From Galaxea fascicularis (taxonomy: Eukaryota > Cnidaria > Anthozoa > Scleractinia > Euphylliidae): a stretch of DNA of 64,000 nt. The translations under genes were made by a program, and so were the position numbers. The stretch spans positions 21,565,725 through 21,629,724 of the forward strand of contig OX419344.1 of NCBI GenBank assembly GCA_948470475.1. Direction: 5' to 3'. This document shows, piece after piece, positions 24,201 to 29,524 of this stretch (its first letter is position 1; each line of letters starts with the position of its first letter). A model generated the notes under the pieces. That model was not told the origin of the DNA, did no database searches, and saw only the letters and a program-made list of their open reading frames with translations.

Positions 24201-24386
24201 AGTGATAACGTAAGGAGAAATTAGTCTCTGGTCATTATTGGGCTATGTACTAATCGCCATCCTTTCAAATTTTGTTTCAGTATTTCCAGAGGGGAGGAAC
24301 TCACTTACGACTATAAATTTCCAATAGAGGATGAGAAACTGCCTTGTTTGTGTAACTCAAAACACTGCCGCAAATATCTCAATTAA
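167..24386 (+). CDS. KMT2A/B: KMT2A/KMT2B-like histone H3K4 methyltransferase (trithorax/MLL), 5'-truncated by the window
   Basis: Nuclear SET-domain methyltransferase of lysine 4 of histone H3, acting in COMPASS-like complexes. Coding exons: 167-216, 1141-2147, 4292-4339, 4435-4505, 4855-5036, 5864-5980, 6755-6880, 7541-7633, 9241-9294, 9890-10201, 10751-10810, 11029-11106, 11564-11674, 12833-12912, 13447-13595, 14055-14173, 14861-15052, 15929-16087, 16687-16807, 17142-17220, 18377-19269, 20054-20128, 20259-20293, 20590-20703, 21232-21281, 21682-21804, 22479-22568, 22868-22997, 23472-23567, 23951-24018, 24281-24386. All introns are GT-AG and all phases agree, giving 1661 residues and a TAA at 24384. 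The order CXXC, PHD1-3, bromodomain, ePHD, FYRN, FYRC, SET is diagnostic of the KMT2A/B branch rather than KMT2C/D. The 5' exons, including any menin-binding N-terminus, are outside the window. Confidence 0.96.
1141..2147 (+). CDS. KMT2 large exon: basic disordered region and first half of the CXXC zinc finger
   Basis: Acceptor TTTCAG at 1135-1140, donor GTGAGT at 2148. The exon encodes about 335 residues rich in Lys, Arg, Ser and Glu, with several nuclear-localisation-like clusters (for example [13 protein letters not shown] and [11 protein letters not shown]) and acidic SSSEDEES patches. Near its end comes a Lys-rich run ([12 protein letters not shown]) and then the CXXC finger start [19 protein letters not shown]. 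This basic block followed by CXXC matches the DNA-targeting region of MLL1, where CXXC binds unmethylated CpG. Confidence 0.93.
2222..2366. mobile_element. palindromic MITE with ATGTTGTAGGTCAAA termini
   Basis: Starts ATGTTGTAGGTCAAA and ends TTTGACCTACAACAT, an exact inverted pair. The arms continue with matches (AATTTCCCTTGTC against GACAAAGGAATTT), so nearly the whole 145 bases fold back. Lies in KMT2 intron 2. The rest of this intron (to 4291) holds a GAGT pentarepeat at 2741-2760 and a sequence at 3973-4195 similar to 30353-30660, but no gene. Confidence 0.8.
4292..5036 (+). CDS. KMT2 exons 3-5: second half of CXXC domain and basic linker
   Basis: Exon 4292-4339 gives the KFGG signature and the following Cys of the CXXC domain ([12 protein letters not shown]). 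Exon 4435-4505 supplies the last zinc ligand ([10 protein letters not shown]). Exon 4855-5036 encodes a Lys/Ser-rich linker. The KFGG motif contacts CpG DNA in MLL1, CFP1 and DNMT1, so CpG binding is expected. The acceptor of the third exon is TTTTTAG at 4854; an apparent alternative TAG three bases later would shift the frame. Confidence 0.92.
4563..4763. mobile_element. second MITE subfamily, reverse copy in KMT2 intron 4
   Basis: Contains CAGGTGATGAGAATAGACAA and CAAGGAACTGTATAGCAGC, matching 62218-62431 in reverse, and ends GGAGTTAAAGGATTAAC. Confidence 0.6.
5270..5447 (-). mobile_element. tRNA-derived SINE, minus orientation
   Basis: Read on the minus strand: tRNA-like head with A-box-like GTGGTGAGAGCACTCGCC and a degenerate B box, then the shared body (GTTGGTTCTCTACTCTGCTC) and a TTGATTTGATA tail. 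Same family as 6471-6667 and 17700-17971; more diverged. Confidence 0.75.
5864..9294 (+). CDS. KMT2 exons 6-9: PHD fingers 1 and 2
   Basis: Exons 5864-5980, 6755-6880, 7541-7633 and 9241-9294, all phase 0. PHD1 is built from [22 protein letters not shown] and WCCDNC; PHD2 from [22 protein letters not shown] and CGRCVQC. Cysteines and the zinc-binding histidines (FHGFC, YHVEC) are intact. The exon breaks fall inside the fingers. In MLL1 these fingers pack ahead of PHD3 and take part in protein contacts and E3-like activity. Confidence 0.95.
6368..6397. repeat. (AAT)n microsatellite
   Basis: AATAATAATAATAATAACAATAATAA followed by TATTTATTTATACTGCACA, a motif that recurs after simple repeats elsewhere (15750-15800, 6924-6965, 16900-16960), suggesting the 3' end of an interspersed element. 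Confidence 0.7.
6471..6667 (-). mobile_element. tRNA-derived SINE, minus orientation
   Basis: Minus strand: GCAGGGTTGGCACAGTGGTG head, B-box-like GGTTTGATTC, body GTTGGTTCTCTACTCTGCTC, end in four TTGAT units. Box positions match a tRNA-derived Pol III promoter. Sits 90 bases before the KMT2 PHD1 exon. Confidence 0.85.
7288..7502. mobile_element. diverged relative of the TTAA-ended MITE
   Basis: Begins CTTAATCCTTTATCCCTAACAGTGA and ends near CAGGACTTAAAG, resembling the ends of the 12996/38084 family. The interior is related to 46640-46816 (GAGAATATGCATGCTGA against GAGAATACACATGTTGA). Confidence 0.5.
7850..8890. mobile_element. composite repeat region in KMT2 intron 8, including a 137 bp palindromic MITE
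   Basis: The clear part is 8214-8350: TGTTATTCACCGGCC... ending ...GGCCGGTGAATAACA, with long arms (TCCGTATTGGGAAAAACTGT on both) around a GC-rich centre. Upstream, 7855-8140 looks like the end of a larger element with a short ORF ([14 protein letters not shown]...). Downstream, 8385-8870 is markedly GC-rich and partly similar to 21940-22200 (shared CACACTGA, AAACCACAAGG-like blocks). No credible protein in it. Confidence 0.65.
9890..10201 (+). CDS. KMT2 exon 10: PHD finger 3 (H3K4me3 reader) and start of bromodomain
   Basis: One 104-codon exon encodes the third PHD finger: [29 protein letters not shown] and FICRQCC. The Trp in DHWVH aligns with the aromatic-cage Trp of MLL1 PHD3, so H3K4me3 binding is likely retained. 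The last residues ([16 protein letters not shown]) start the alpha-helical bromodomain that packs directly on PHD3 in MLL1. The 600 bases upstream hold no further coding sequence that I can see. Confidence 0.95.
10308..10622. repeat. polypyrimidine (CCTT/CCCT)n tract
   Basis: Over 300 bases of nearly pure C/T on this strand in CCTT, CCCT and CTCC units, in KMT2 intron 10. Long frames on both strands are Ser/Pro/Leu- or Arg/Glu/Gly-only and not genes. Confidence 0.95.
10751..12912 (+). CDS. KMT2 exons 11-14: atypical bromodomain
   Basis: Exons 10751-10810, 11029-11106, 11564-11674 and 12833-12912. The translation contains [18 protein letters not shown], which aligns with the DLEGVKRKMDQGNYTSV region of MLL1, then helical segments ending [12 protein letters not shown]. 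As in MLL1 the acetyl-lysine pocket consensus is degenerate, so it probably acts as a structural partner of PHD3 rather than an acetyl reader. The last exon ends in phase 2 and joins exon 13447 through a shared Asn codon. Confidence 0.9.
11284..11450. repeat. degenerate direct repeats GCTAGTCCATCACAGGA
   Basis: The unit (A)TGCTAGTCCATCACAGGA plus CCCAG appears at about 11341 and 11410, with a weaker copy at 11298. A further copy sits at 50128-50155 in MEGF8 intron 22, so it belongs to an interspersed repeat. Confidence 0.6.
12996..13199 (-). mobile_element. TTAA-ended MITE, family copy 1
   Basis: Minus-oriented full-length copy starting TTAACTCTTTAAACCCTAAGA and ending CACTCTTAGGGTTTTTG. Internal blocks (CTCATGACCACTCTGTTTTA, AAGGAGAAATTTGATGCTGA) recur in the other copies. 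Confidence 0.85.
13447..14173 (+). CDS. KMT2 exons 15-16: acidic linker between bromodomain and ePHD
   Basis: Exons 13447-13595 and 14055-14173. The translation is disordered-looking, Ser/Pro- and Glu-rich, with no domain (for example [20 protein letters not shown]). An internal GTAAGC at 14132 inside the second exon is a good donor in the same phase as the donor at 14174, so an in-frame 42 nt alternative 5' splice site is possible. Confidence 0.85.
14471..14790 (+). mobile_element. TTAA-ended MITE, family copy 2, split by a younger insertion
   Basis: Plus-oriented; ends TTAAACCTTTAAACCCTAAA and CTTAAAGTTTAAAGGGCTAA. The expected internal TTTATAAAACAGAGTGGTC is interrupted after TTTATA by a 108 bp palindrome (14535-14642) and resumes at TAACAGGGTGGTC. 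Confidence 0.85.
14535..14642. mobile_element. 108 bp palindromic MITE nested in another MITE
   Basis: CCACGCTTCCCAGTTGAGCG is mirrored by CGCTCAACTGGGAAGCGTAG; the arms pair over nearly the full length around TTTTGACATCAAAA. A TA dinucleotide flanks both ends (14533-14534, 14643-14644), consistent with a TA target duplication as in Tc1/mariner-type elements. Confidence 0.85.
14861..16087 (+). CDS. KMT2 exons 17-18: extended PHD finger (ePHD)
   Basis: Exon 14861-15052 encodes the zinc-knuckle half ([29 protein letters not shown]); exon 15929-16087 encodes the PHD half ([37 protein letters not shown]). The GATVGC motif and the NYHFMC core match the ePHD of MLL1/MLL2 nearly residue for residue. 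The 876 nt intron splitting the domain holds two inverted copies of a palindromic element. Confidence 0.95.
15144..15386 (+). mobile_element. TIR element AAGGCCTTGGCAAACGAG, copy 1
   Basis: Starts AAGGCCTTGGCAAACGAG and ends CTCGTTTGCCAGGGCCTT. The interior carries GC-rich CGTTTGCGCGC and CAACAATGT blocks in inverted pairs. Lies between the two ePHD exons of KMT2. Confidence 0.75.
15544..15704 (-). mobile_element. TIR element AAGGCCTTGGCAAACGAG, copy 2 in opposite orientation
   Basis: Reverse complement matches copy 1 over GTTTCCCCGTTTGCGCA, ACACAACATTCATTTTGTGT and AACATCATGAACAACAATGT, with an internal deletion. It ends TTTGCCAAGGCCTT. The two copies face each other across about 160 bases. 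Confidence 0.75.
16687..18450 (+). CDS. KMT2 exons 19-21 (start): FYRN domain
   Basis: Exons 16687-16807, 17142-17220 and the first part of 18377-19269. FYRN begins near [16 protein letters not shown] and ends [19 protein letters not shown], matching the Y-S-R-x-Y-W-S core of MLL1. FYRN pairs with FYRC to hold the N- and C-terminal halves of MLL proteins together. The 17142 exon is flanked by a 1.16 kb intron carrying a MITE copy and a tRNA-derived SINE. Confidence 0.94.
16876..16920. repeat. (CGTCAT)n microsatellite
   Basis: ATCGTCATTGTCATCGTCATCG-like units, followed by TTTTTTATTTATACTCG, the same simple-repeat-plus-TTTATTTATAC arrangement seen at 6368. Confidence 0.75.
17379..17590 (+). 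mobile_element. TTAA-ended MITE, family copy 3
   Basis: TTAACCTTTTACACCCTAAGAGTGATC at the start and GATCTTAAGGTTTGAAGGG at the end; plus orientation, in the KMT2 intron before exon 21. Confidence 0.8.
17700..17971 (+). mobile_element. tRNA-derived SINE, best-preserved copy
   Basis: Head GGTTGGCGCAGTGGTGAGAG (A box) and GGGTTCGATTCCC (perfect B box), body with TACTCCGGTTTTCCCCTC, tail AAATTTGATTTGATTTG. The intact boxes suggest a young or functional copy. Confidence 0.88.
18377..19269 (+). CDS. KMT2 exon 21: end of FYRN and disordered FYRN-FYRC linker
   Basis: An 893 nt exon: the first 25 or so residues finish FYRN; the rest (about 270) is Pro/Ser/Lys-rich and without a domain (segments such as [17 protein letters not shown] and [17 protein letters not shown]). 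The reading frame runs on past the donor GTATTT at 19270, but only use of that donor restores FYRC in exon 20054. The linker is far shorter than in human KMT2A, and I find no Q-[hydrophobic]-D-G Taspase-1 motif in it. Confidence 0.93.
19397..19860. repeat. degenerate tandem repeat, period about 106-110 bp
   Basis: GTAGCTTTCATTTGAATGGTCACA recurs with GCTTTCAT starting at 19411, 19631 and 19737 (spacings of about 2 x 110 and 106), with companion blocks AGGATTTCGTCCA and CACCACAGGAAG. Fills the KMT2 intron between the linker exon and FYRC. Confidence 0.7.
20054..20703 (+). CDS. KMT2 exons 22-24: FYRC domain
   Basis: Exons 20054-20128, 20259-20293 and 20590-20703. The translation [19 protein letters not shown], then [20 protein letters not shown], then [17 protein letters not shown] aligns with the FYRC domain of MLL1 (WNMVVEKIQEAR; FAGVNGLRMLGI; LSGAKHCRNYKFRFH). 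The 35 nt middle exon is a true microexon-sized segment supported by both flanking phases. The following intron starts with a (GATGGT)-rich minisatellite. Confidence 0.95.
20301..20522. repeat. (GGTGAT)n-type minisatellite
   Basis: Irregular GGTGATGGTGACGGTGGTGG units, G-rich on this strand, starting eight bases after the exon 20259-20293 donor and ending about 70 bases before the next exon. Confidence 0.9.
20721..20875 (+). mobile_element. TTAA-ended MITE, family copy 4 (internally deleted)
   Basis: Both ends intact (CAACCCTTTAAACCCTAAGA; CTTAGGATTTAAAAGGTTAA) but about 50 bases missing between ACATAGTGATCTCC and CAGTACTTCTACAGG. Confidence 0.8.
21232..21804 (+). CDS. KMT2 exons 25-26: Win motif and pre-SET linker
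   Basis: Exon 21232-21281 contains GCARAEM, the WDR5-interaction (Win) motif, equivalent to GSARAEV in MLL1; the central Arg inserts into the WDR5 channel. Exon 21682-21804 encodes [16 protein letters not shown], matching the FDMFNFLASKHRQPPE segment of MLL1, then an acidic stretch. This retains the surface that recruits WRAD to activate the SET domain. Confidence 0.94.
21935..22200. repeat. GC-rich interspersed repeat with C tract
   Basis: Contains a run of 16 C at 22030-22045 and blocks resembling 8385-8870 (CCTGTCACACTGA, AAAACCACGAGGGC). No credible ORF. Lies in KMT2 intron 26. Confidence 0.45.
22479..24386 (+). CDS. KMT2 exons 27-31: SET and post-SET catalytic domain
   Basis: Exons 22479-22568, 22868-22997, 23472-23567, 23951-24018 and 24281-24386. 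Catalytic landmarks: [25 protein letters not shown] (SAM-binding and pseudoknot), ELTYDYKF with the catalytic-site Tyr, and post-[16 protein letters not shown] ending the protein. One difference from the usual KMT2 sequence is NHSCESNC instead of NHSCEPNC, created exactly at the 23567/23951 exon junction. All zinc ligands are kept and the enzyme should be active. Confidence 0.97.
23040..23190. repeat. (GACT)n and (ACGA)n simple repeats
   Basis: ACTGACTGACTGACTAAACC followed by GACGAACGAACGAACGAACG and GATCGACTGATCGACTGACC, in the intron inside the SET domain coding region. Confidence 0.85.
24030..24245 (-). mobile_element. TTAA-ended MITE copy 5 (partial) and a diverged relative
   Basis: 24030-24137 matches the family from CTCAATTCTCATGACCACTC to CTCTTAGGTTTTAAGGGGTTAA (minus orientation, one end missing). 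24158-24245 is a more distant relative (AAGGAGAAATTAGTCTCTGG). Confidence 0.7.
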
Positions 24387-24690
24387 ATCTCTCTTCTCAC
24401 CAATATTTACCTGAAATTCTCAAAACGAATTTTATTTATGAATTATATTATGTACAGTGCCAGGATGTAATATATTTGTCTAACCTTGTATAAGCATATT
24501 TACAATGTCATTTCTATTTGTTTCCTGTATTTTGTTACTCGACTTAGGCCACTTTCTGTATACTTCAAGATATTTACAATGGAATGGATTCTTGCACATA
24601 AATATGACAATTCAGGGGAAAATTATGTAACATTTCGCTGCAATAAATTATGAATATTGAAGGAATAAATTTTTACTGAGGTCTGAGTTC
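24387..24690 (+). terminator. 3' UTR and polyadenylation signals of the KMT2 gene
   Basis: AT-rich sequence after the TAA at 24384. Two AATAAA hexamers lie at 24642-24647 and 24664-24669, followed by a GT/T-rich element around 24678-24700, as expected for cleavage and polyadenylation near 24680. A long T/G tract follows directly. Confidence 0.7.
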
Positions 24691-24765
24691 TGTTATTTTT
24701 TATTGATGCCCTCACCCTTCATTCAAGTATTTCTTACTGGAACTCTTTTCCAGCCCTACAAAATC

Positions 24766-25175
24766 GCGTGTTTTTTTGTTTTTGTTTGTTGTTTTGTATT
24801 TTTTTTTTGTGCTTTTTTTTCTTGGTTTTTGGTGTTGTTGGTTTTGCTTTGTTTTGTGCTTTTTGTTTGTTTGTTTTTTTATTTTTGGTTTTTGTGTTTT
24901 TTTTGTCTTTGTTTTGTGCTTTTTGCGTGCTTTTTTTTTTCTTGGTTTTTGGTTTTTTGGTGTTTTTGTATTGTTGGTTTTGTTTTGTTTTGTTTTGTTT
25001 TTAGTTTTTTGGTTTTTGTGTTTTTTTTTGTCTTTGTTTTGTGCTTTTTGCGTGTTTTTTTGTTTTTGGTTTTTTGGTATTTTTTTTTTCGTTTGTTTTG
25101 TTTTGTTTTGTGCTTTTTGTGTTTTTTCTTTTGGTTTTCGCTTTTTGGTCTTTTTGTGTTTTTTTTTCGGTTTTT
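24766..25175. repeat. T/G low-complexity tract (TTTTG-type) downstream of KMT2
   Basis: About 400 bases consist almost only of T and G on this strand, in irregular TTTTTGTTTTG units with short repeated blocks such as TGTGCTTTTTGCGTG (seen at about 24915 and 25039). Long open frames here are artefacts of composition. Confidence 0.9.
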
Positions 25176-25402
25176 GTAGCCCAAAAATTGATGCAAAATC
25201 GCCATTCCCAGAAGCTGCAAGACCTCATGGAGAACGTTGTTTGCTCGCTGCCGCCTCCGCATGCCCCATAAACGAGGAGGGCGCAGATTAGCCCCTGCTC
25301 CGTACCAGCGCTTTGAGATCACGTGTTTGTTGTCAAAGTTCCACATACGTCTCTCCTGCCTGCAAACTGGAAACGTGATTTCGTGAATTGTGCTCTTTCC
25401 CT

Positions 25403-25419
25403 CCCCCCCCCCCCCCCCC
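25403..25419. repeat. poly-C tract
   Basis: Seventeen consecutive C downstream of the orphan minus-strand gene, in a pyrimidine-rich region. Confidence 0.9.
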
Positions 25420-25626
25420 AACCCACTCCATTACGCCCACTACCCCTACCAGATCACGTGCTTTGAAGCAAAAAGAATACAAGACCTTTCCGGAAGCCAC
25501 AAAGAACGTGAGCCCGTGAAAAATGTTTATCATAACAGCCCCCACAGATTATCCCACCCACCCACCCATTCCCCCCGCCCTCCCCAATGCCATTATTAGT
25601 CCTTAGTTCTTTGTCCTCCATTATCC

Positions 25627-26628
25627 TTACAAAGGATAAACCTTGCTTCTCTTTCTACTAATCAGCCCGAACAATTTCCCTGCGCTCTTCTTTCTTTGAT
25701 TGAGACTGGTACTAGGGACCTCTGATACTTTAGATTCATCGTCCCCATAGGAAAGGCTAATGCTTGCTGCAATTTCATCAAAACTGTCTTCGGATTTAAG
25801 AGAGATGCTTTGTGATGTCGCAGAGGAAGACGAGGATGTACTCGCAGGGCTGACGGTGGTAGAGCTACCGTCCTCGCTAAGAAAGCCGCGATGGTCGCGA
25901 TAGTCATGATAGTCGCGCACACCCAAAGGGCTCTGTCCTTCCACCTGCGCATCAGGAGTGTTTCGGCGCCGAAAGAAACTTGGTATTCTCAGGAGCGAAT
26001 CGAAGTACCCTGAGAGTGCTCTTCTCAAATCGTAAACCTCTTCTTCTCTTCTTATCCGCTTCCTCTTCTCTCGGCTCCACTTTTCCTTCTTCTTCATTGT
26101 CTCTTCAGCTTCCTCTTCCTTTGGTTTGATCATCGTCAAGTACACCTGCTTCCATGGTGATGGGCGGGGTAGTGGAGCTGTGTAACCAGTGTACCTGAAA
26201 TGACGCACAGGTGCTGGGGGCGCAGACTCGGGCTCCTTCGGTGATGAATCCCTTAAATCAGCCTCGCTTCCCTTCTCCGATTGGCAATCCTTTTCCGAAC
26301 CAGAAGAAAAACTTTTACTCCGTTGTTTGGCTTGGCGAGAATCAATATCTGCTCTAGGGGGCCATGGTGTGCCGCGAACCTTTAAAGACTCGAGTGTTTC
26401 ACTGGGGAGGTCAAGATAACTCCCGCTGTCCGACAAACTTGACGAACACGAGGACGATGAATTTGTTGATGATTCGTCAGTGTTACTGGACTTGATGTCC
26501 ATCACTTTGATGCTGGAAGAGGCCTTTGGTATTGTACTGGCCGCCTGTTTGAATCGCATCGCATTGTGCCGTCTGTGATTCTTGACGAATTCTCTGTCTG
26601 AACAAACTATTGAATTACAGCCTCCCAT
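25627..26628 (-). CDS. intronless 333-codon protein of unknown family with an MGGC N-terminus
   Basis: I do not recognise the family. The ATG (26626-26628, minus strand) has A at -3 and G at +4 and an in-frame TAG 15 bases upstream, so the start is firm; the stop is at 25627. The protein begins MGGCNSIVC: Gly2 suits N-myristoylation and Cys4 S-palmitoylation, so membrane anchoring is inferred. A Ser-rich region (residues about 50-75) is followed by a Lys/Arg/Glu-rich helical stretch (EEAEETMKKKEKWSREKRKR, near 180-200), the conserved-looking block RRALSGYFDSLLRIPSFF, a second Ser/Thr tract and a basic C-terminus (RKRSKVYPL). No transmembrane helix or enzyme motif is visible. It lies tail to tail with KMT2 and head to head with MEGF8. 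Uninterrupted length and non-repetitive composition favour a real gene, possibly a retrogene. Confidence 0.75.
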   Translation of the reverse strand: MGGCNSIVCSDREFVKNHRRHNAMRFKQAASTIPKASSSIKVMDIKSSNTDESSTNSSSSCSSSLSDSGSYLDLPSETLESLKVRGTPWPPRADIDSRQAKQRSKSFSSGSEKDCQSEKGSEADLRDSSPKEPESAPPAPVRHFRYTGYTAPLPRPSPWKQVYLTMIKPKEEEAEETMKKKEKWSREKRKRIRREEEVYDLRRALSGYFDSLLRIPSFFRRRNTPDAQVEGQSPLGVRDYHDYRDHRGFLSEDGSSTTVSPASTSSSSSATSQSISLKSEDSFDEIAASISLSYGDDESKVSEVPSTSLNQRKKSAGKLFGLISRKRSKVYPL

Positions 26629-27692
26629 CGTTGTGGTCGTCTATCTTCTTCGACTAACAAAAATGTTTTGCTGTCTTCTTTGTGACGTGAATGTTATTAG
26701 CAACAGATGTGTTCCATTTACACTGGATACGCGCGCGCAAATCATTCGATCCAATGTGATGTTCTCCCATCACAACTGCATAGAGGTCTTCTTTGCAATA
26801 AGAAATTTCGTATTGATATTTCTCACCTAAAGGCTGATTCCTTCCAGTACTCCATACTACTTGCCCACCCCCCTCAAAAGAGAGGGAAAAGGAGTGAAAA
26901 TGTTGGATAGAGTGTATGAATTAAGAAAGAGAGAGAGAGAGAAAGAAAAAAAAAAGAAAAACCCCGCGAGGGTGGGTTTTTGGCGGGGTTTTAGTTTTTA
27001 AAGTCCTCAGTAGGTGCCTATGTCTTGCAAATTTCAACTTGTTCGAAGTACGATTGGCAAAGCATTTATTCCTGGTTCCGGTTGAACTCCCAGTTACAAG
27101 TGTTGCCTACAAAAGGCTGTGTATCAGTCACATTTCATAATTTACTTGAATAAATATCCTCGAACATCACGTTTCAATATGTTCATCTTTCTATTTCGTT
27201 TATGCTTGTCCACAGATTGAATTATGAGTTCATTTCCAAGTACAATTAATCTTAAATTTTGCAGACTCATTCTTCCTTCTACCCGAGACTCAACGTTCCA
27301 TTTTGGTCACGTGATCATACCGAAGGCACACATTGTGTTTACAAGTGGAGGGGAAATCAGGCGAAAATGTTGAAATTTATGTCGTCTAGACTTATGGATC
27401 CTTGCTTTTGAAATGATGCTGATGAAGGCTTGCAGATGACACGAATTTTCTGTGGTGCGTTATGTTGATTGCAAACGTGAGAAGGAAATATTCCGAACAG
27501 GAATCCGCATAGAAAGCTTCTGGGCGACGCAATTGTCGTTTGAAGTGTTGTGGACATTATGGCTTTTGAGGAATGCCCTGATTGGAAAAGACACGTAAAT
27601 TTTTAGTAATAGGAACAATTGTTTACAACTGTATGGTTGATTTCATCGTTGAAATAACACAAAGTTACAAGGTAAATTCGCTTGTTCGAAAA
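26629..27692. promoter_or_regulatory. head-to-head intergenic region between the orphan gene and MEGF8
   Basis: About 1.06 kb separates the two divergent start codons, so it should hold both promoters. Seen: a (GA)n/A-rich tract at 26929-26960, a hairpin formed by AAACCCCGC and GCGGGGTTT at about 26960-26993, and a palindromic CACGTG (E-box) in GGTCACGTGATC near 27306. A 15-codon upstream ORF starts at ATG 27559 and stops before the MEGF8 ATG. No TATA box is obvious. Confidence 0.4.
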
Positions 27693-29158
27693 ATGGCGGT
27701 TTTGTTCAAGTGGTATGGTTTGGTCCTCTTCGCTCTGACTTGTTTGGCGATCACGATTACCGAAGCGAAATGTAAAGGAAGGACTGAGTTAACAGATCTA
27801 CAGGGAACCATCTCTGATGGCCCACACAATTATCCTGAGAACACATTATGTGAATGGCTCATTAAAGGTGAGTAAACTATCACTCAAAGGAACAAATCGT
27901 TTTCTTCTGTACGTGTACGTTTAAGTATAAAAATAAGCTTAATCAACTAAACACATGTGCTGCGTTAGCTACCTTCTTTGTTGGGTAAATTGTAAACATA
28001 AATTGTACCGAAATACTCCTAAATTTACGCTGTGATATTGATAAGAACAGCAGAGGTCTGCATCCGTTTTTTTAAATAGGGTCTTAAACTTTTGCAAAAA
28101 TGATGTCGATATCAGATGCTAAGAGCTTAATATGTTGTATTTTCCGTTACCACTAATAAAAGTATTCAGACAAGAGGCAAATCTTATTGATCATCATCAT
28201 CAAATGTTTTTTCTGTATGTCTGGGTCGTCATTAAACAAAACTACAGTTGTAGCTATTGTTGACGCTTTTTAGTTTGCAAGGTGAATAAAATGTCACCTG
28301 TCTTTGTCCTTGAAAATTATAAGGTTGCACACAGCATCTTTATTTTCTTGTACAAGTTATATATGTAGGGTGTACACTTAGTATTTATTTCCTTGTGCAA
28401 ATTATGCTAATGATCCAAGGTGGAAGACTGAACTTCAGAATGCCTGGCCACTTATTTTCATACAATAAAATGACAATAGTGTCCACTGGTATATGGTTTG
28501 TTCTACAAAAGCCAGACGTATGTTGCCCTGACGACAATTCCAAATTTGTCCGTGGCCATGGTGCACTCTACTATGGTGACCTAAGGTTACCATAGCTGTG
28601 TAGGAAAAATGCCAAAAAACTAAAAACAAAGTAATAAAATAATTTTGTGGTGTTTTTAAAACATTTTGTTTCAAAACTTATTTAACCTAAAATTAAATAA
28701 TAAAAAAACGGTAATCAAAATCTCCTTGGCCTATCAATTGAATTTCTGCTAAATCTAATTTACGATAGGCCAAGGAGAGTTTTGATTTCATTTCACTTTA
28801 CTTTGCTTTTGATTACATTTTCTTGTAAATTTAATTTTCGGTTAGATAATTTTTTAAACAAAACGTTTTAAAAACACAACAAAATTATTTTATTACTTCA
28901 TTTTTAGTTGTTTGTGGCTACTGTTGCTTAGCAATGGTAGACACATTGCTCCAACTTGTGGTACGGTAGTAACAATTAGTTTGGTAAGAACTCGGAAAGT
29001 GTTTGGAAATTCAATCAATCAACGACTCCTTCTGGCAACTGGTTCTGAGTTCTGATGATGCAGTCGTAGTCTATAACCCACATTTCACCCGTGCTCGCCA
29101 CAAGAGTCTCCAGTAGCTCAGTGGTTAGAGTATCTGTACTAGATCTCAGAGGGTCGTG

Positions 29159-29189
<31 letters not shown>

Positions 29190-29493
29190 TGTGAGTTCCC
29201 ATAAGATGCAATAATATCTTTCATTTCATTGCTTGTACGACTCACTTAGTTGGTTGGTTGGTTGCATCTCTGACATGCTTTAATGTGACTGCGCGATGCA
29301 GTTAGGAGTCATGTATGGTTGATATGCTTCAATGTGACTGCGCGATGCAGTTAGGAGTTATATATGGTTAAAATTGGACTATGTGACTGCGTGATGCAGT
29401 CGTAGTCTATACCCACATTTCACCCATGCTCGCCACAAGAGTCTCCAGTAGCTCAGTGGTTAGAGCATCCGTACTAGATCTCGGAGGGTCATG

Positions 29494-29524
<31 letters not shown>

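Noticed and set aside
24703..25421. Phe/Leu-rich and Lys/Thr-rich ORFs up to 180 codons
   Set aside because: Translations of the T/G tract; composition artefact, not membrane proteins.
27559..27606. Alternative first coding exon (MAFEECPDWKRH) with a GTAAAT donor
   Set aside because: No matching downstream exon; best seen as a short upstream ORF before the MEGF8 start.
29106..29178. Functional tRNA gene (GTCTCCAGTAGCTCAGTGG...)
   Set aside because: A and B boxes are good but the anticodon stem-loop does not close with a 7 nt loop and the acceptor stem has a mismatch; a near-copy at 29443 shows it is a dispersed tRNA-derived repeat.
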